A stretch of 62,624 nucleotides of DNA from Candidatus Zipacnadum vermilionense (GTDB taxonomy: Bacteria > Armatimonadota > Zipacnadia > Zipacnadales > Zipacnadaceae). A program made the position numbers and the translations under genes. Positions 25,201 through 31,739 of the stretch are shown piece after piece (position 1 is the stretch's first letter; every line of letters begins with the position of its first letter). The notes below the pieces were generated by a model that ran no database searches, was not told the origin of the DNA, and saw nothing but the letters and a program-made list of their open reading frames with translations. Where the stretch lies: the NCBI GenBank assembly GCA_029821755.1, contig JALGSV010000018.1:1-62624 (forward strand), in the 5' to 3' direction.

Positions 25201-25972
25201 CACCGGCCTCCGTTTCCTCCGGGATATGTCCGGCTCTGCCCTGGAGCAGATCCTCGCCGCTCGCGCCGCCGGGGGGCCCTTTCTGTCCCTGCGCGACTTC
25301 CTCACCCGCGCCAACCCACCTTATCCCATCGTGGAGAACCTCATCCTGGCCCGCGCCTTTGACTGGACCGGCCGGAGCATCCCGCAACTACTCGGCCTGC
25401 TCGCCTCCTTGCACCAGCGCACCGGGAAGGCCGCCCTCACCCTCGACCTGGAGGAACCGCAACTGGAGATGTCCGCGCGGGTCTTCGGCGAGGAGATCAC
25501 GCCCTACCAGCGCCTGCAACTCGACTTGCACCTGCTGGGTCTGAGCACTGAGCTAAACCCCTTCGCGCCGTGGGTGGAGATGTCCGCGCGGCAGGGGGTC
25601 ATCCCCACGGCGCGGCTGCTGGAGTATCCGGACAAGGCGAAGGTGAAGGTAGCGGGAATCGTGGTGGCGCGCGCCCGCCCGCCGGTGCGCAGTGGCCGGA
25701 CGACGCTGTTCATCTGCCTGGAGGACCACACCGGCCTCGTGGACATCACCATCTTCTCGGAGGCCTACCAGCGCTACGGGGAATTCCTGTACACCGCGCC
25801 GGTGCTGCTGGCCGAGGGAGAGCTGACCCGCCGGGGTGAGCGCGACGTAGCGGTAACGGTCAAGCGGGTCCAACCCCTCCCCATGCCCCAGGCGAGAAAG
25901 AAGGCACCGGTCCCCGCCGACGAACTAGCGGAGATCTACCGCCAGACAGGGCCGGGGAGCTATGGGGGGTGA
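22295..25972 (+). CDS. dnaE: DnaE-family DNA polymerase III alpha subunit with in-frame repeat insertions
   Basis: A C-family replicative-type polymerase of 1225 residues. The PHP domain at the N-terminus keeps metal-site residues (HLHVHS at 4-9, TDHN at 38-41, Glu65, DVHY near 245), so proofreading by PHP is possible. The palm shows PDIDLDFD near 458 and KMDLLGLR near 610, supplying the three catalytic Asp. HhH-type and OB-fold regions follow (GIVVARARPPVRSGRTTLF near 1120). About 170 residues are low-complexity segments that correspond exactly to intergenic repeats: near 70-90, 205-222, 360-376, 628-708 and 940-968. Without them the length is about 1055, normal for the family. There is no clear Shine-Dalgarno before ATG 22295. 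Context suggests an SOS mutagenic polymerase (DnaE2/ImuC role), but the window lacks imuA and imuB. Confidence 0.93.
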   Translation: MFIHLHVHSNFSFYDGAAPLTDLVEATAHLEMPALAVTDHNSLAGAVRFYQAARKAGIKPIIGVEFDCESVMGSESVEAAPAPPAVSAFPTRLLLLALDNTGYSHLCRLVTCAHLGEARSAGPFAPQYHEVDRKHPLLHQEHLREYASHLLALSPAGAGEIATLLQAGDYRTAAAVARYYADLFGPGNFYLELQHHLNQPEGVRRPNPPSPARSGGPGGEVRHRLARLAHNLSLPLVASNDVHYVTPDHAPLQDALFCLGQGISVRDAHPGRKPNAEYYLKSPAQMGKLFADYPEALAATEEIAGRCSWELDLDTIHLPRFDAASADAFSGDPDSPADRAAFLERLCRQALPRKYGLDSYPPSPARRGGQGGEASLRAPAERQLEHELAVINQRGLADYFLIVWDLVRFAESRGIRHSGRGSAADSIVCHLLDITQPEPLANDLLFERFLNPERRDLPDIDLDFDTRRRNEVVAYVYHKYGPEHVAAVGTVNTFRARAAVRELGKVLGLSEGQISRVACNFAYVDLHQLPAMLEALPEARGVAGDLAYEQTLLRLCEQVGGYPRHIAVHVGGLIISERPLTDLVPLQLANKGIVVAQYDKDDVEALGLLKMDLLGLRIHTAIEHCLGLINRPVGRGLVPRPSRHRFAGRSRRSIRYHRRRFFLRSPKRAAQAPPLQKLPLPCQGRQRPGRGQGVGLRAAGHVGPVLHEIPLDDPAAYALIRSTHTLGLFQLESPGQRNLQGRLLAEKFEDIIAGISLFRPGPVQADMITPFIARRRGQEPVTYLHPVLEPILERTYGVMIYQEQVMRVAAAIGGFTLGQADRLRKAMNFDSPTEAMQRLHDSFMEGARRQGIDEAVAEQIFSQVAAFAAFGFNKAHAASFARISYESAYLKAHYPAEFFAGLLTAQPMGFYPPRTLAEEAKRLGIAMLPPCVNRSEGDYTVERTPPGTTGVSPVVGGRDGRDARPTGLRTGLRFLRDMSGSALEQILAARAAGGPFLSLRDFLTRANPPYPIVENLILARAFDWTGRSIPQLLGLLASLHQRTGKAALTLDLEEPQLEMSARVFGEEITPYQRLQLDLHLLGLSTELNPFAPWVEMSARQGVIPTARLLEYPDKAKVKVAGIVVARARPPVRSGRTTLFICLEDHTGLVDITIFSEAYQRYGEFLYTAPVLLAEGELTRRGERDVAVTVKRVQPLPMPQARKKAPVPADELAEIYRQTGPGSYGG
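22523..22549. repeat. family H repeat inside dnaE (PHP domain loop)
   Basis: GTAGAGGCGGCGCCTGCGCC.. is read in frame as VEAAPAPPA, between the strand ending IIGVEFDC and RLLLLALDN of the PHP domain. Confidence 0.8.
22912..22955. repeat. family F repeat inside dnaE, first copy
   Basis: CCCCCCTCTCCTGCAAGGAG.. followed by GGTGAGG is translated NPPSPARSGGPGGEV. It is the complement-orientation of the intergenic F repeats (for example 18340-18379). Confidence 0.88.
23375..23416. repeat. family F repeat inside dnaE, second copy
   Basis: The same repeat, orientation and reading frame as the previous copy, translated YPPSPARRGGQGGEA. The matching frame of two copies about 155 codons apart is strong evidence that they arrived as mobile or copied repeats. 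Confidence 0.88.
24187..24420. repeat. composite C, H and F repeats inside dnaE
   Basis: A block of roughly 80 codons contains family C (24191-24217), family H (24295-24320) and an F-like palindrome (24328-24382), all in frame. It separates EHCLGLINR from HEIPLDDPAAYALI, which should be near neighbours in DnaE, just after the third catalytic Asp region. Confidence 0.85.
25133..25192. repeat. family B palindrome inside dnaE
   Basis: GGTACGACGGGCGTCTCGCC and its inverted copy ending at 25192 are translated as TTGVSPVVGGRDGRDARPTG. The intergenic counterpart is at 53053-53136. Confidence 0.88.
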
Positions 25973-26057
25973 ACAGCGCTGATGGGGGGGTCGGACTCCT
26001 GGTCCGCAAACGGCGCAGGCCACCCGGTCGGCCCCTCCACGAATGACCTACCCCTCC

Positions 26058-26999
26058 CTACCCCACCACCGCCTCCTCCCGTTCCCTCCAGTACCGCACC
26101 GACTGCTGCACCAGTTCCTCCAGGGCCTCCGGATCGGGATTGCCGTACATCGCCGGGTAGGGATCGCCGCCGGGGCCGAGGGGTTCGAAGGTCACGTACC
26201 TGCTCTCGGTGTTGTAGCCGATCACGTACAGCGCGCGGATGATCGTGTCTATGTCCAGCGACCCTAGGCCCTGCGCGCAGCGGTTGCTGTCGGCCATGTG
26301 CAGGTTGGTCAGGCACTCCCCCGCCGCCACCAGCGCCTCCCCGATGTGGCTCTCCTCCACCTGCATGTGGTAGACATCGCCGTTGATATACTGCACGCCG
26401 GGATGGTCCACCGCCGCGATGTACGCCTGCGCGTCGGCGATGGTGTGAACCAGGCTCACCTCCGCGGAGCGGATCGGCTCGATCGCCGCCCGCACCCCGT
26501 GCTGGACGAAGAGGTCCGCCACCAGCTTGAGCGTCTGGACCGAGCGGTGCAACTCCATGCCGTCGTAAGGGGCAGGGCGGCCGACCGCGCCGGGGACGAC
26601 CAGTATGTACCCCGCGCCGACCGCCTCGGCGAAGGGGACCTCGCGTTTGAGGTAGTCAATCGCCGCCTGCTGGTGCACCGGATGGTTGCTGGACAGGTCG
26701 TTGTCGGCGCTGAACATGCCGCAGATACCCGCCACCCGCAGGCCGTGGTCGCCCAGGATACGCAGGGCCTCGTCCACGTCGTAGCCCAGGTCCGGCCCGT
26801 AGTGATTGCCGTGCAACTCAATGAACTCCAGCCCGGCCCGCTCCAGCCGCGCCGCCGACGCCTCCAGCGTCTCCACCCCGAAGCCCCAGTTGGACCAGGC
26901 CAGATTCAGCCGCCGGTCCAGCCGGCCCGGAATGGCGCGCAGGGCCTCGAACTGGTCAAGGATCTGGTCGTTCTTAACCTGGAAGTTCTGCATGGACAT
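26058..26999 (-). CDS. sugar phosphate isomerase/epimerase-like TIM-barrel protein
   Basis: The product has 313 residues of the AP-endonuclease-2/xylose-isomerase-like TIM-barrel family. Typical segments are LEFIELHGNHYGPD, HGLRVAGICGMFS, AIEPIRSAEVSLVHTI and NLHMADSNR, whose Glu, His and Asp side chains would form the divalent metal site. The family isomerises or epimerises sugars or inositols. The ATG at 26997-26999 has GGGAGG about 6 nt upstream, so the long upstream extension is a repeat shadow. It is the last gene of a minus-strand cluster with a glucuronate-isomerase-like gene and two unknown genes. The stop is convergent with dnaE across an 85-nt gap containing a small hairpin. Confidence 0.88.
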   Translation of the reverse strand: MSMQNFQVKNDQILDQFEALRAIPGRLDRRLNLAWSNWGFGVETLEASAARLERAGLEFIELHGNHYGPDLGYDVDEALRILGDHGLRVAGICGMFSADNDLSSNHPVHQQAAIDYLKREVPFAEAVGAGYILVVPGAVGRPAPYDGMELHRSVQTLKLVADLFVQHGVRAAIEPIRSAEVSLVHTIADAQAYIAAVDHPGVQYINGDVYHMQVEESHIGEALVAAGECLTNLHMADSNRCAQGLGSLDIDTIIRALYVIGYNTESRYVTFEPLGPGGDPYPAMYGNPDPEALEELVQQSVRYWREREEAVVG

Positions 27000-27014
27000 G
27001 GGATACCTCCCTTT

Positions 27015-27265
27015 GGGTAGCGCAGGCCTCCAAGCCTGCACCGGCGGCGCGGGCGTCTCGCCGGTGCGCCGTGTGGCGCGGGCTTTCCTGCCCGCGCTCT
27101 CCTCCGCGTAGGGGCGAGTGTTCCGCGGGGCCGTATCCCGCGGAACACCCGCCCGCGGGAGCGGCATACCTACCGGACGCCGGCCTCCGCCACCTCAGTG
27201 CCTCGCTCGCGACAGCCGCGGGCGGATGTTGCGTCTCAGAAGCCGCAATATCCGCCCCTACCCGA
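27015..27265. repeat. cluster of partial A and B plus D and E palindromes
   Basis: The 294-nt gap 27000-27293 is almost all repeat. It holds a GCAGGCCTCCAAGCCTGC palindrome (27018-27035), a family B-like arm near 27047-27066, a family A half-copy (27071-27100), family D (27110-27155) and family E (27220-27263). The D-E order matches 18384-18541. I see no promoter or RNA gene here. Confidence 0.75.
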
Positions 27266-27293
27266 ACTCATCCGGGCATCACGAAAGCCGCCC

Positions 27294-28634
27294 CTACCAG
27301 AACTTCCCCGGCTCCATCCCGAGAGCCTGCTGCGGGGCCTCGTAAAGGATCGCCTCCGCCACGGCCAGTGCTTCCTCCTCGGTGTACTGGCCCCGCTGGA
27401 CCCGGCGGGCCAGGACCTCGGCCAGCTCCCGGCGGACCAGCACCGCCTTGGCGTAGGCCCACTCCACCGTGTAGGCGTCGCTGAAGAAGCCCATCTGCTT
27501 GTTGGTGGGCAGCATGTCCAGGCGCTCGTCCATGATCTGTTGGATGATGGAGGGGAAGAAGTTGTGCCACCAGTAGCCCGCTACGGTGAAGTTGGGCAGC
27601 TCCCGGGCCAGGGTGCACAGGCTCTGGTTAGCGTGTTGGCTGGACAGGAAGCACATGAACCGCACTCCCGGGTACCGCTCGACGATCTCCGCCACCTGCC
27701 CGATGGTGCGCTGCGACAGGCGGCTGGCGGTCTCGTAGGGCAGCGGCTCGGCGCCCAGAGAGAACTGAAAGACCATCCCGGCGCCACGGCGCTCCAGCTC
27801 GGCCAGGAAAGCGTTGAGCAGGTAGCTCGCGTAGACATCCCGCTCCGCCTCCGTCGCTTGGTCGCGCCGGGCCAGGGCGGCCTTCATCTCGGCGTCGCTT
27901 ACCTCGCGGTAGTCGATATCGGTGGACAGGTGCTGGGCGGTGGCAATGGCCTCCCCCCACGGCAGCAGATCGCAGTAGTGGCGGATGGCCTCCTGTGCGT
28001 CGGCCACCGAGCGAACAGGCCGCGCCACCGGCGGACGACTGCCCACGGTCACGGGAAGCGGCGGGGCGGGCCGGTCCTGGCCCCAGGTCGCCTCCAGCTC
28101 ATACAGGGGGATGTCGTTCACGCCCCACTGCGCCCGCGTGAAGAAGGCCCACTCCAGCGCATACTGCAGCGCGTCGTCGGCGCTCCCGTCGCCGCGCTTG
28201 ACGATCTCGGTGCAGGCGCGGCGGATGACCGCCTTGCGCAGGATCTCCCGGGCCCACTCGCCGTCGCCGGAGCGCTCGCGAATAATCCCGTCCAGCCGCC
28301 GCCAGTTGTCCGCGGTGATCGGCTCGGTCCAGTCGTACAGGTCCCGCAGGATGATCCGCACCCCCCAGAAGCAGGAGGTGTTGCGGATGAAGGACAGGTA
28401 GGGCAGCGCCTCAATGATCCGCCCGTGGGCCTCCGCCTCGTCCGGCTCGTCCGACAGCCGGGCCCCGGAGGGACATCCTGCCGCATACAGGTCACTGATG
28501 ACCATATGGTACAGCAGAATGTCGTGCAATCCCCGCGCCACCAGATGCGTCGCGTCAAGGTGGGTGTGGCAGTCCAGCAGCGGAATACGGCTTAGACCTT
28601 CCTCGATTGACGCCAGGACGTGGTGTCCGTGCAT
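27294..28634 (-). CDS. amidohydrolase-superfamily protein resembling glucuronate isomerase (UxaC)
   Basis: The product has 446 residues. LLDCHTHLDATHLVARG near residue 19 gives the N-terminal HxH metal motif. ADNWRRLDGIIRERS and YPGVRFMCFLSSQHANQSL, and the C-terminal sequence near WHNFFPSIIQQIMDERLDM, match the pattern of UxaC-type uronate isomerases, which convert glucuronate or galacturonate to the ketose form. It is more distant than a standard UxaC, so another uronate- or sugar-processing reaction is possible. AGAAGGAG lies 6 nt before ATG 28632-28634. Its neighbours are a sugar isomerase downstream and an unknown 631-residue gene upstream. Confidence 0.75.
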   Translation of the reverse strand: MHGHHVLASIEEGLSRIPLLDCHTHLDATHLVARGLHDILLYHMVISDLYAAGCPSGARLSDEPDEAEAHGRIIEALPYLSFIRNTSCFWGVRIILRDLYDWTEPITADNWRRLDGIIRERSGDGEWAREILRKAVIRRACTEIVKRGDGSADDALQYALEWAFFTRAQWGVNDIPLYELEATWGQDRPAPPLPVTVGSRPPVARPVRSVADAQEAIRHYCDLLPWGEAIATAQHLSTDIDYREVSDAEMKAALARRDQATEAERDVYASYLLNAFLAELERRGAGMVFQFSLGAEPLPYETASRLSQRTIGQVAEIVERYPGVRFMCFLSSQHANQSLCTLARELPNFTVAGYWWHNFFPSIIQQIMDERLDMLPTNKQMGFFSDAYTVEWAYAKAVLVRRELAEVLARRVQRGQYTEEEALAVAEAILYEAPQQALGMEPGKFW

Positions 28635-28667
28635 AGGTATCTCCTTCTGTTCTGGAAGCGCCCCCTT

Positions 28668-28700
28668 GTAGGGCGCGAGCTCATGCCGCGCCCTACAGGA
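28668..28700. repeat. family C palindrome, copy 3
   Basis: GTAGGGCGCGAGCTCATGCC.. forms an inverted repeat in the short gap between two cluster genes. It resembles 13278-13303 and 24191-24217. Confidence 0.75.
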
Positions 28701-28710
28701 CCATTCCCGC

Positions 28711-30606
28711 TCAGCTCCCGCTCTGCCCTGGCCGGTGGTCGCACTTGTCCGGGTTCTGGGTAGCTCGCACCACCGGCGGGGCGGGGTAGAGCTCGTTGTA
28801 GTCCTCCCAGCGGTCCAGCATGATCTCCGCCTTGCGGCGGAGTTGCGCCGCTACATCGGGGCCGAAGACGTAGGAGTCCTCTTCCGCCGGGTCGGTGACC
28901 GAGGCTATCACTGGGCAGGGGGCCTCGTCGATCAGGCGCGCTAACTCGTAGACGTTGTCCACCTCCGAGCGGGCGATGGTGCGCAGTTCTACGCCGCCGC
29001 GGTTGATGGTGTAGGTGCCGGTGTGGTCGCGCCAGACGACCTCGTTCTCTTCGGGTGCCATCTGGGCCAGGGCCTCCTCATACTGGACGAAGTTGCGGCA
29101 GGTGATGAAGAGGCAGGCCATCGCGTGCAGGCGGTAGCCGAGGGCCACCAGTTCCTCGCGCGGCACCGGGTCGGTCACCTTCTTCGCCAGCGCCTCGGTC
29201 TGCCGGGTGGCGCCCTCGGCGGCGGCGATGGCCTCGTTGAGGGAGTTGACGGCCATCCACACCGCGGCCGAGCCGGTGACGCCGCGGCGGCCCAGGAGGG
29301 CGTGGTAGCTGTCGGCCTCCACCGCGTCCTTCACTACCCGCCAGCGCTGGTACGTCACCTTGTCCTCGGCGGAGAGGAGGGACTGGTCGGGGACCAGCGG
29401 CATGGTCGCCCAGCGCATCATGGCCGTACCTACCAGCATGATGCTCATATAACCGTACCCGCGCACATGCCGTACGCAGTCAGCGGCCCGCTCGATAGTG
29501 GCCCAGACCTCCAGCAGCGCCTCCGCGTTGTCCTCGCCGACGAACTTCGCGGCCAGGTCGCGTAGGACCGCCATGCGTGAGGCAGGGCCGCTGGTGGGCC
29601 GGCCGCGCATGGCCCGGTAGACCTCGATCAGTAGCTTCTCCACCTGCGGCCCGAAGGTCACGCTCACCCGCTCGGTATCGGCGGCGAAGGCGCGCTCCAT
29701 CTCCGCCGCGAAGGCGAAGACCTTGGGCACACCCACGACCGGGTACAGGTGGTTGCCGAACCAACTGTTGGAGCCCATCCCGGAAGACCAGGGGTGATTC
29801 TGGGCGTCGCGGCCCTTGTAGTACTGGCCGGGCTGGAGCTGCGACCGCTCCAAGAGCGGGGCGGTGCCCTGAACGTCGAGGTCCACCTGCACCTCACTGC
29901 CACCCTCCCGCGCGCCCTCTTGGATGGCGGTGAGGAAACCGACTACCCGCTGGGTATGGGTGCGATGGCGGCACCAGTTGGGACCGTTGTCGCCGGGGTA
30001 GGAGCCCGACCAACACAGGGCGCCGCCGGAGTCGTTGGTGAAGGACCACCAGAAGTCCAGTTCCGGGACGTTGCGGCACAGCTCGGCCATAGACCAGCGG
30101 AACATGGCGAGTACCTCGGGGTTGTCCACGCAAGGGCTCCAGTAGGGCAGGCGCGTGATGCAGAGCAACTCGGCCTGGCCGCCGCGCCAGTCGGGATGGG
30201 CCCGGTAGGCGCCCTCGGGCAGCCACATGGGGTCGTTGCCGCTCCAGGCGACCCGCAGACCCAGGGGCCGCAAGACCTCCGCCCGCTCGCAGAGGAGGGC
30301 CATGTTCTCCGCTGCCTCTCCCGTAGGGAGCCATTCCTCCAATCCGGGCGGGACGGCGACCTTCCACAGCGTGGGTTGAATAATGGACCAGATGGGCCAG
30401 GAGGCCCACTCGGGATGCGGGTCACGAGGGTCCTGCATCTGCCACCAGGACTTAGGCAGCGCCGCGATGTTCATGTGGGTAGCGCCCAGTTCGGCGGCTT
30501 GCTCAGCGAATCGGCGGAAGACTCCCAGATCACGGTTGAGGGAGGGATCGTCCCGCTGGGACCAGATAATAGCGCGCTTCTCAGTTGTATCGGGGGCAGA
30601 TGACAT
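28711..30606 (-). CDS. unknown 631-residue protein, probably TIM-barrel glycoside-active
   Basis: I do not recognise a named family. The N-terminal two thirds alternate helices and strands as in a TIM barrel. They include ATHMNIAALPKSWW, LGLRVAWSGNDPMWLPEGAY, LDFWWSFTNDSGGALCWSG and EVQVDLDVQGTA, and are rich in Trp, Asn and Asp like carbohydrate-binding clefts. The C-terminal 200 residues are helical. There is no signal peptide. AAGGAG lies 7 nt before ATG 30604-30606. Co-directional sugar isomerase genes downstream suggest a role in degrading a saccharide; the reaction is unknown. Confidence 0.78.
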   Translation of the reverse strand: MSSAPDTTEKRAIIWSQRDDPSLNRDLGVFRRFAEQAAELGATHMNIAALPKSWWQMQDPRDPHPEWASWPIWSIIQPTLWKVAVPPGLEEWLPTGEAAENMALLCERAEVLRPLGLRVAWSGNDPMWLPEGAYRAHPDWRGGQAELLCITRLPYWSPCVDNPEVLAMFRWSMAELCRNVPELDFWWSFTNDSGGALCWSGSYPGDNGPNWCRHRTHTQRVVGFLTAIQEGAREGGSEVQVDLDVQGTAPLLERSQLQPGQYYKGRDAQNHPWSSGMGSNSWFGNHLYPVVGVPKVFAFAAEMERAFAADTERVSVTFGPQVEKLLIEVYRAMRGRPTSGPASRMAVLRDLAAKFVGEDNAEALLEVWATIERAADCVRHVRGYGYMSIMLVGTAMMRWATMPLVPDQSLLSAEDKVTYQRWRVVKDAVEADSYHALLGRRGVTGSAAVWMAVNSLNEAIAAAEGATRQTEALAKKVTDPVPREELVALGYRLHAMACLFITCRNFVQYEEALAQMAPEENEVVWRDHTGTYTINRGGVELRTIARSEVDNVYELARLIDEAPCPVIASVTDPAEEDSYVFGPDVAAQLRRKAEIMLDRWEDYNELYPAPPVVRATQNPDKCDHRPGQSGS

Positions 30607-30660
30607 GATGTTCTCCTTAGGTGGTGCGAGTCGGGAAGACTGGTTTGGGATTGCATCCCA

Positions 30661-30685
30661 TGAAACAATTGTTTCACGTGAAACA
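30661..30685. promoter_or_regulatory. perfect parS (ParB-binding) site with overlapping palindrome
   Basis: TGTTTCACGTGAAACA at 30670-30685 is identical to the bacterial chromosomal parS consensus bound by ParB/Spo0J. It overlaps a second palindrome, TGAAACAATTGTTTCA at 30661-30676, which reuses half of it. It lies in the intergenic region upstream of the 631-residue gene. parS sites usually cluster near the replication origin. No parA/parB or dnaA is in this window. Confidence 0.85.
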
Positions 30686-30716
30686 TTGCCGGTACGCCTG
30701 CGCCGGATGGGTAGTC

Positions 30717-30780
30717 CGTAGGGGCGGCCGTCGCGGTGGGGTCGCCGACGGCCGCTTAGGAGCCGCGAAGGCCGCCTCTA
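30717..30780. repeat. family E-like palindrome abutting a stop codon
   Basis: GTAGGGGCGGCCGTCG.. and its inverted partner ending CGCCTCTAC at 30781. The terminal GTAG of the element, on the minus strand, supplies the TAG stop of the neighbouring 242-residue gene. Confidence 0.7.
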
Positions 30781-31506
30781 CAGTGTCCCGTACTCCAGAT
30801 ACGGCTCCCCGATGAACTTCCCGTTTCGCTGGGCGCGGAATAATCCCTCCGACTGCATGTCCCAGAGGACGTCTACGCTGTGGTCGCCCCATTGGGCGGT
30901 GACGCGGCGCTCGCCTTCGTAGGTGCAATCGGTTACCTGCAGAGTCGCGCAGGCGGCGCAGAAGGCGGCGAAACTGCCGTATTCGCCCTCGGAGCCCATC
31001 AGGTAGACCAGGCCGCCGCAGGTTCGGCGGATCTCCGCGCCGAGGAAGTCGCCCGGCAGGCCCTCATAGTTGTAGAATGAAACTACCCGCGCCTTGCCGA
31101 CCGAGGTCACGGAGACCGTTTTCTCCCGACCATGGTCAGTAAGGGCGAGGGAACGCAAGGCTACGCAAGTGATCCCATCCTTGACGAAGACCCAGTCCTC
31201 GGCAGTACCGAGGCCGGTCAGGTCGGGGCAAAGCTGATCGCCGATCCAGACCTCCTCCACCGGACTGAAGTACTCGGAGATCAGGGCGCAGGTGCGCAGG
31301 GCAGTGATACCCTCGCGGATCACCTCGCCACCGGCGTACCAGGCGATGGCGAGGGGGCCGCTCTGCCGGGCACCGCCAGGGCCGACCCAGGCGCCGTCGG
31401 GGCAGAAACGGGGGAAGCTCACGGCGCGGCATTCGGTCATATAGGCGGTCTGCCGGGCGGCCTGGGCCTCGGGGGCAAGAGCGGCGGAAAGGGATTTGGG
31501 TGTCAT
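30778..31506 (-). CDS. unknown 242-residue protein of the sugar cluster
   Basis: I do not recognise it. The sequence is beta-rich (VEEVWIGDQLCPDL, DWVFVKDGITCVALRSLAL, TVSVTSVGKARVVSFYNYEG) with seven Cys. It reads like the C-terminal beta-sandwich found in heparinase- or lyase-type polysaccharide enzymes, standing alone without a catalytic domain; that is only a resemblance. The ATG at 31504-31506 has GGAGG 7 nt upstream, which rejects the 81-codon extension. It is the first gene of the minus-strand cluster and is divergent from htpX. The stop codon lies in a palindromic repeat. Confidence 0.7.
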   Translation of the reverse strand: MTPKSLSAALAPEAQAARQTAYMTECRAVSFPRFCPDGAWVGPGGARQSGPLAIAWYAGGEVIREGITALRTCALISEYFSPVEEVWIGDQLCPDLTGLGTAEDWVFVKDGITCVALRSLALTDHGREKTVSVTSVGKARVVSFYNYEGLPGDFLGAEIRRTCGGLVYLMGSEGEYGSFAAFCAACATLQVTDCTYEGERRVTAQWGDHSVDVLWDMQSEGLFRAQRNGKFIGEPYLEYGTL

Positions 31507-31686
31507 GGGGATGCCTCCGGCAAGGGGCCTGACAAGGAACAGCGGAAGACCTTTCGACGCGAGGGGGAGGAAGGCCTTCTCGGAACCACCCCCCCGCCGG
31601 CGCCCCCGTCGGCGGCGGCTGAGAGCGGAGGGTTGGGGTCGGTGGGGGTAGCCGCGAACCTCCGCTGCGGTGTGCGTGTCTAATAG

Positions 31687-31712
31687 GAGGGCGGTCTGGT
31701 GGAACCGCCCTC
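31687..31712 (+). promoter_or_regulatory. 9-bp hairpin in the htpX leader
   Basis: GAGGGCGGT (31687-31695) pairs perfectly with ACCGCCCTC (31704-31712), followed by TTATCG and then the htpX Shine-Dalgarno. It may be a leader attenuator or simply a repeat. The rest of the 31507-31739 gap holds no confident promoter. Confidence 0.5.
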
Positions 31713-31739
31713 TTATCGTGCCTGGAGGAAGACGGTTAC

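Noticed and set aside
25973-26057. Rho-independent terminator between dnaE and the convergent isomerase gene
   Set aside because: Only a short GGACTCCTGGTCC-like hairpin is seen, with no U-tract on either strand.
30600-30790. Possible replication origin near parS
   Set aside because: No DnaA boxes (TTATCCACA type), no AT-rich unwinding region and no dnaA/dnaN/gyr genes are visible; parS alone does not mark oriC.
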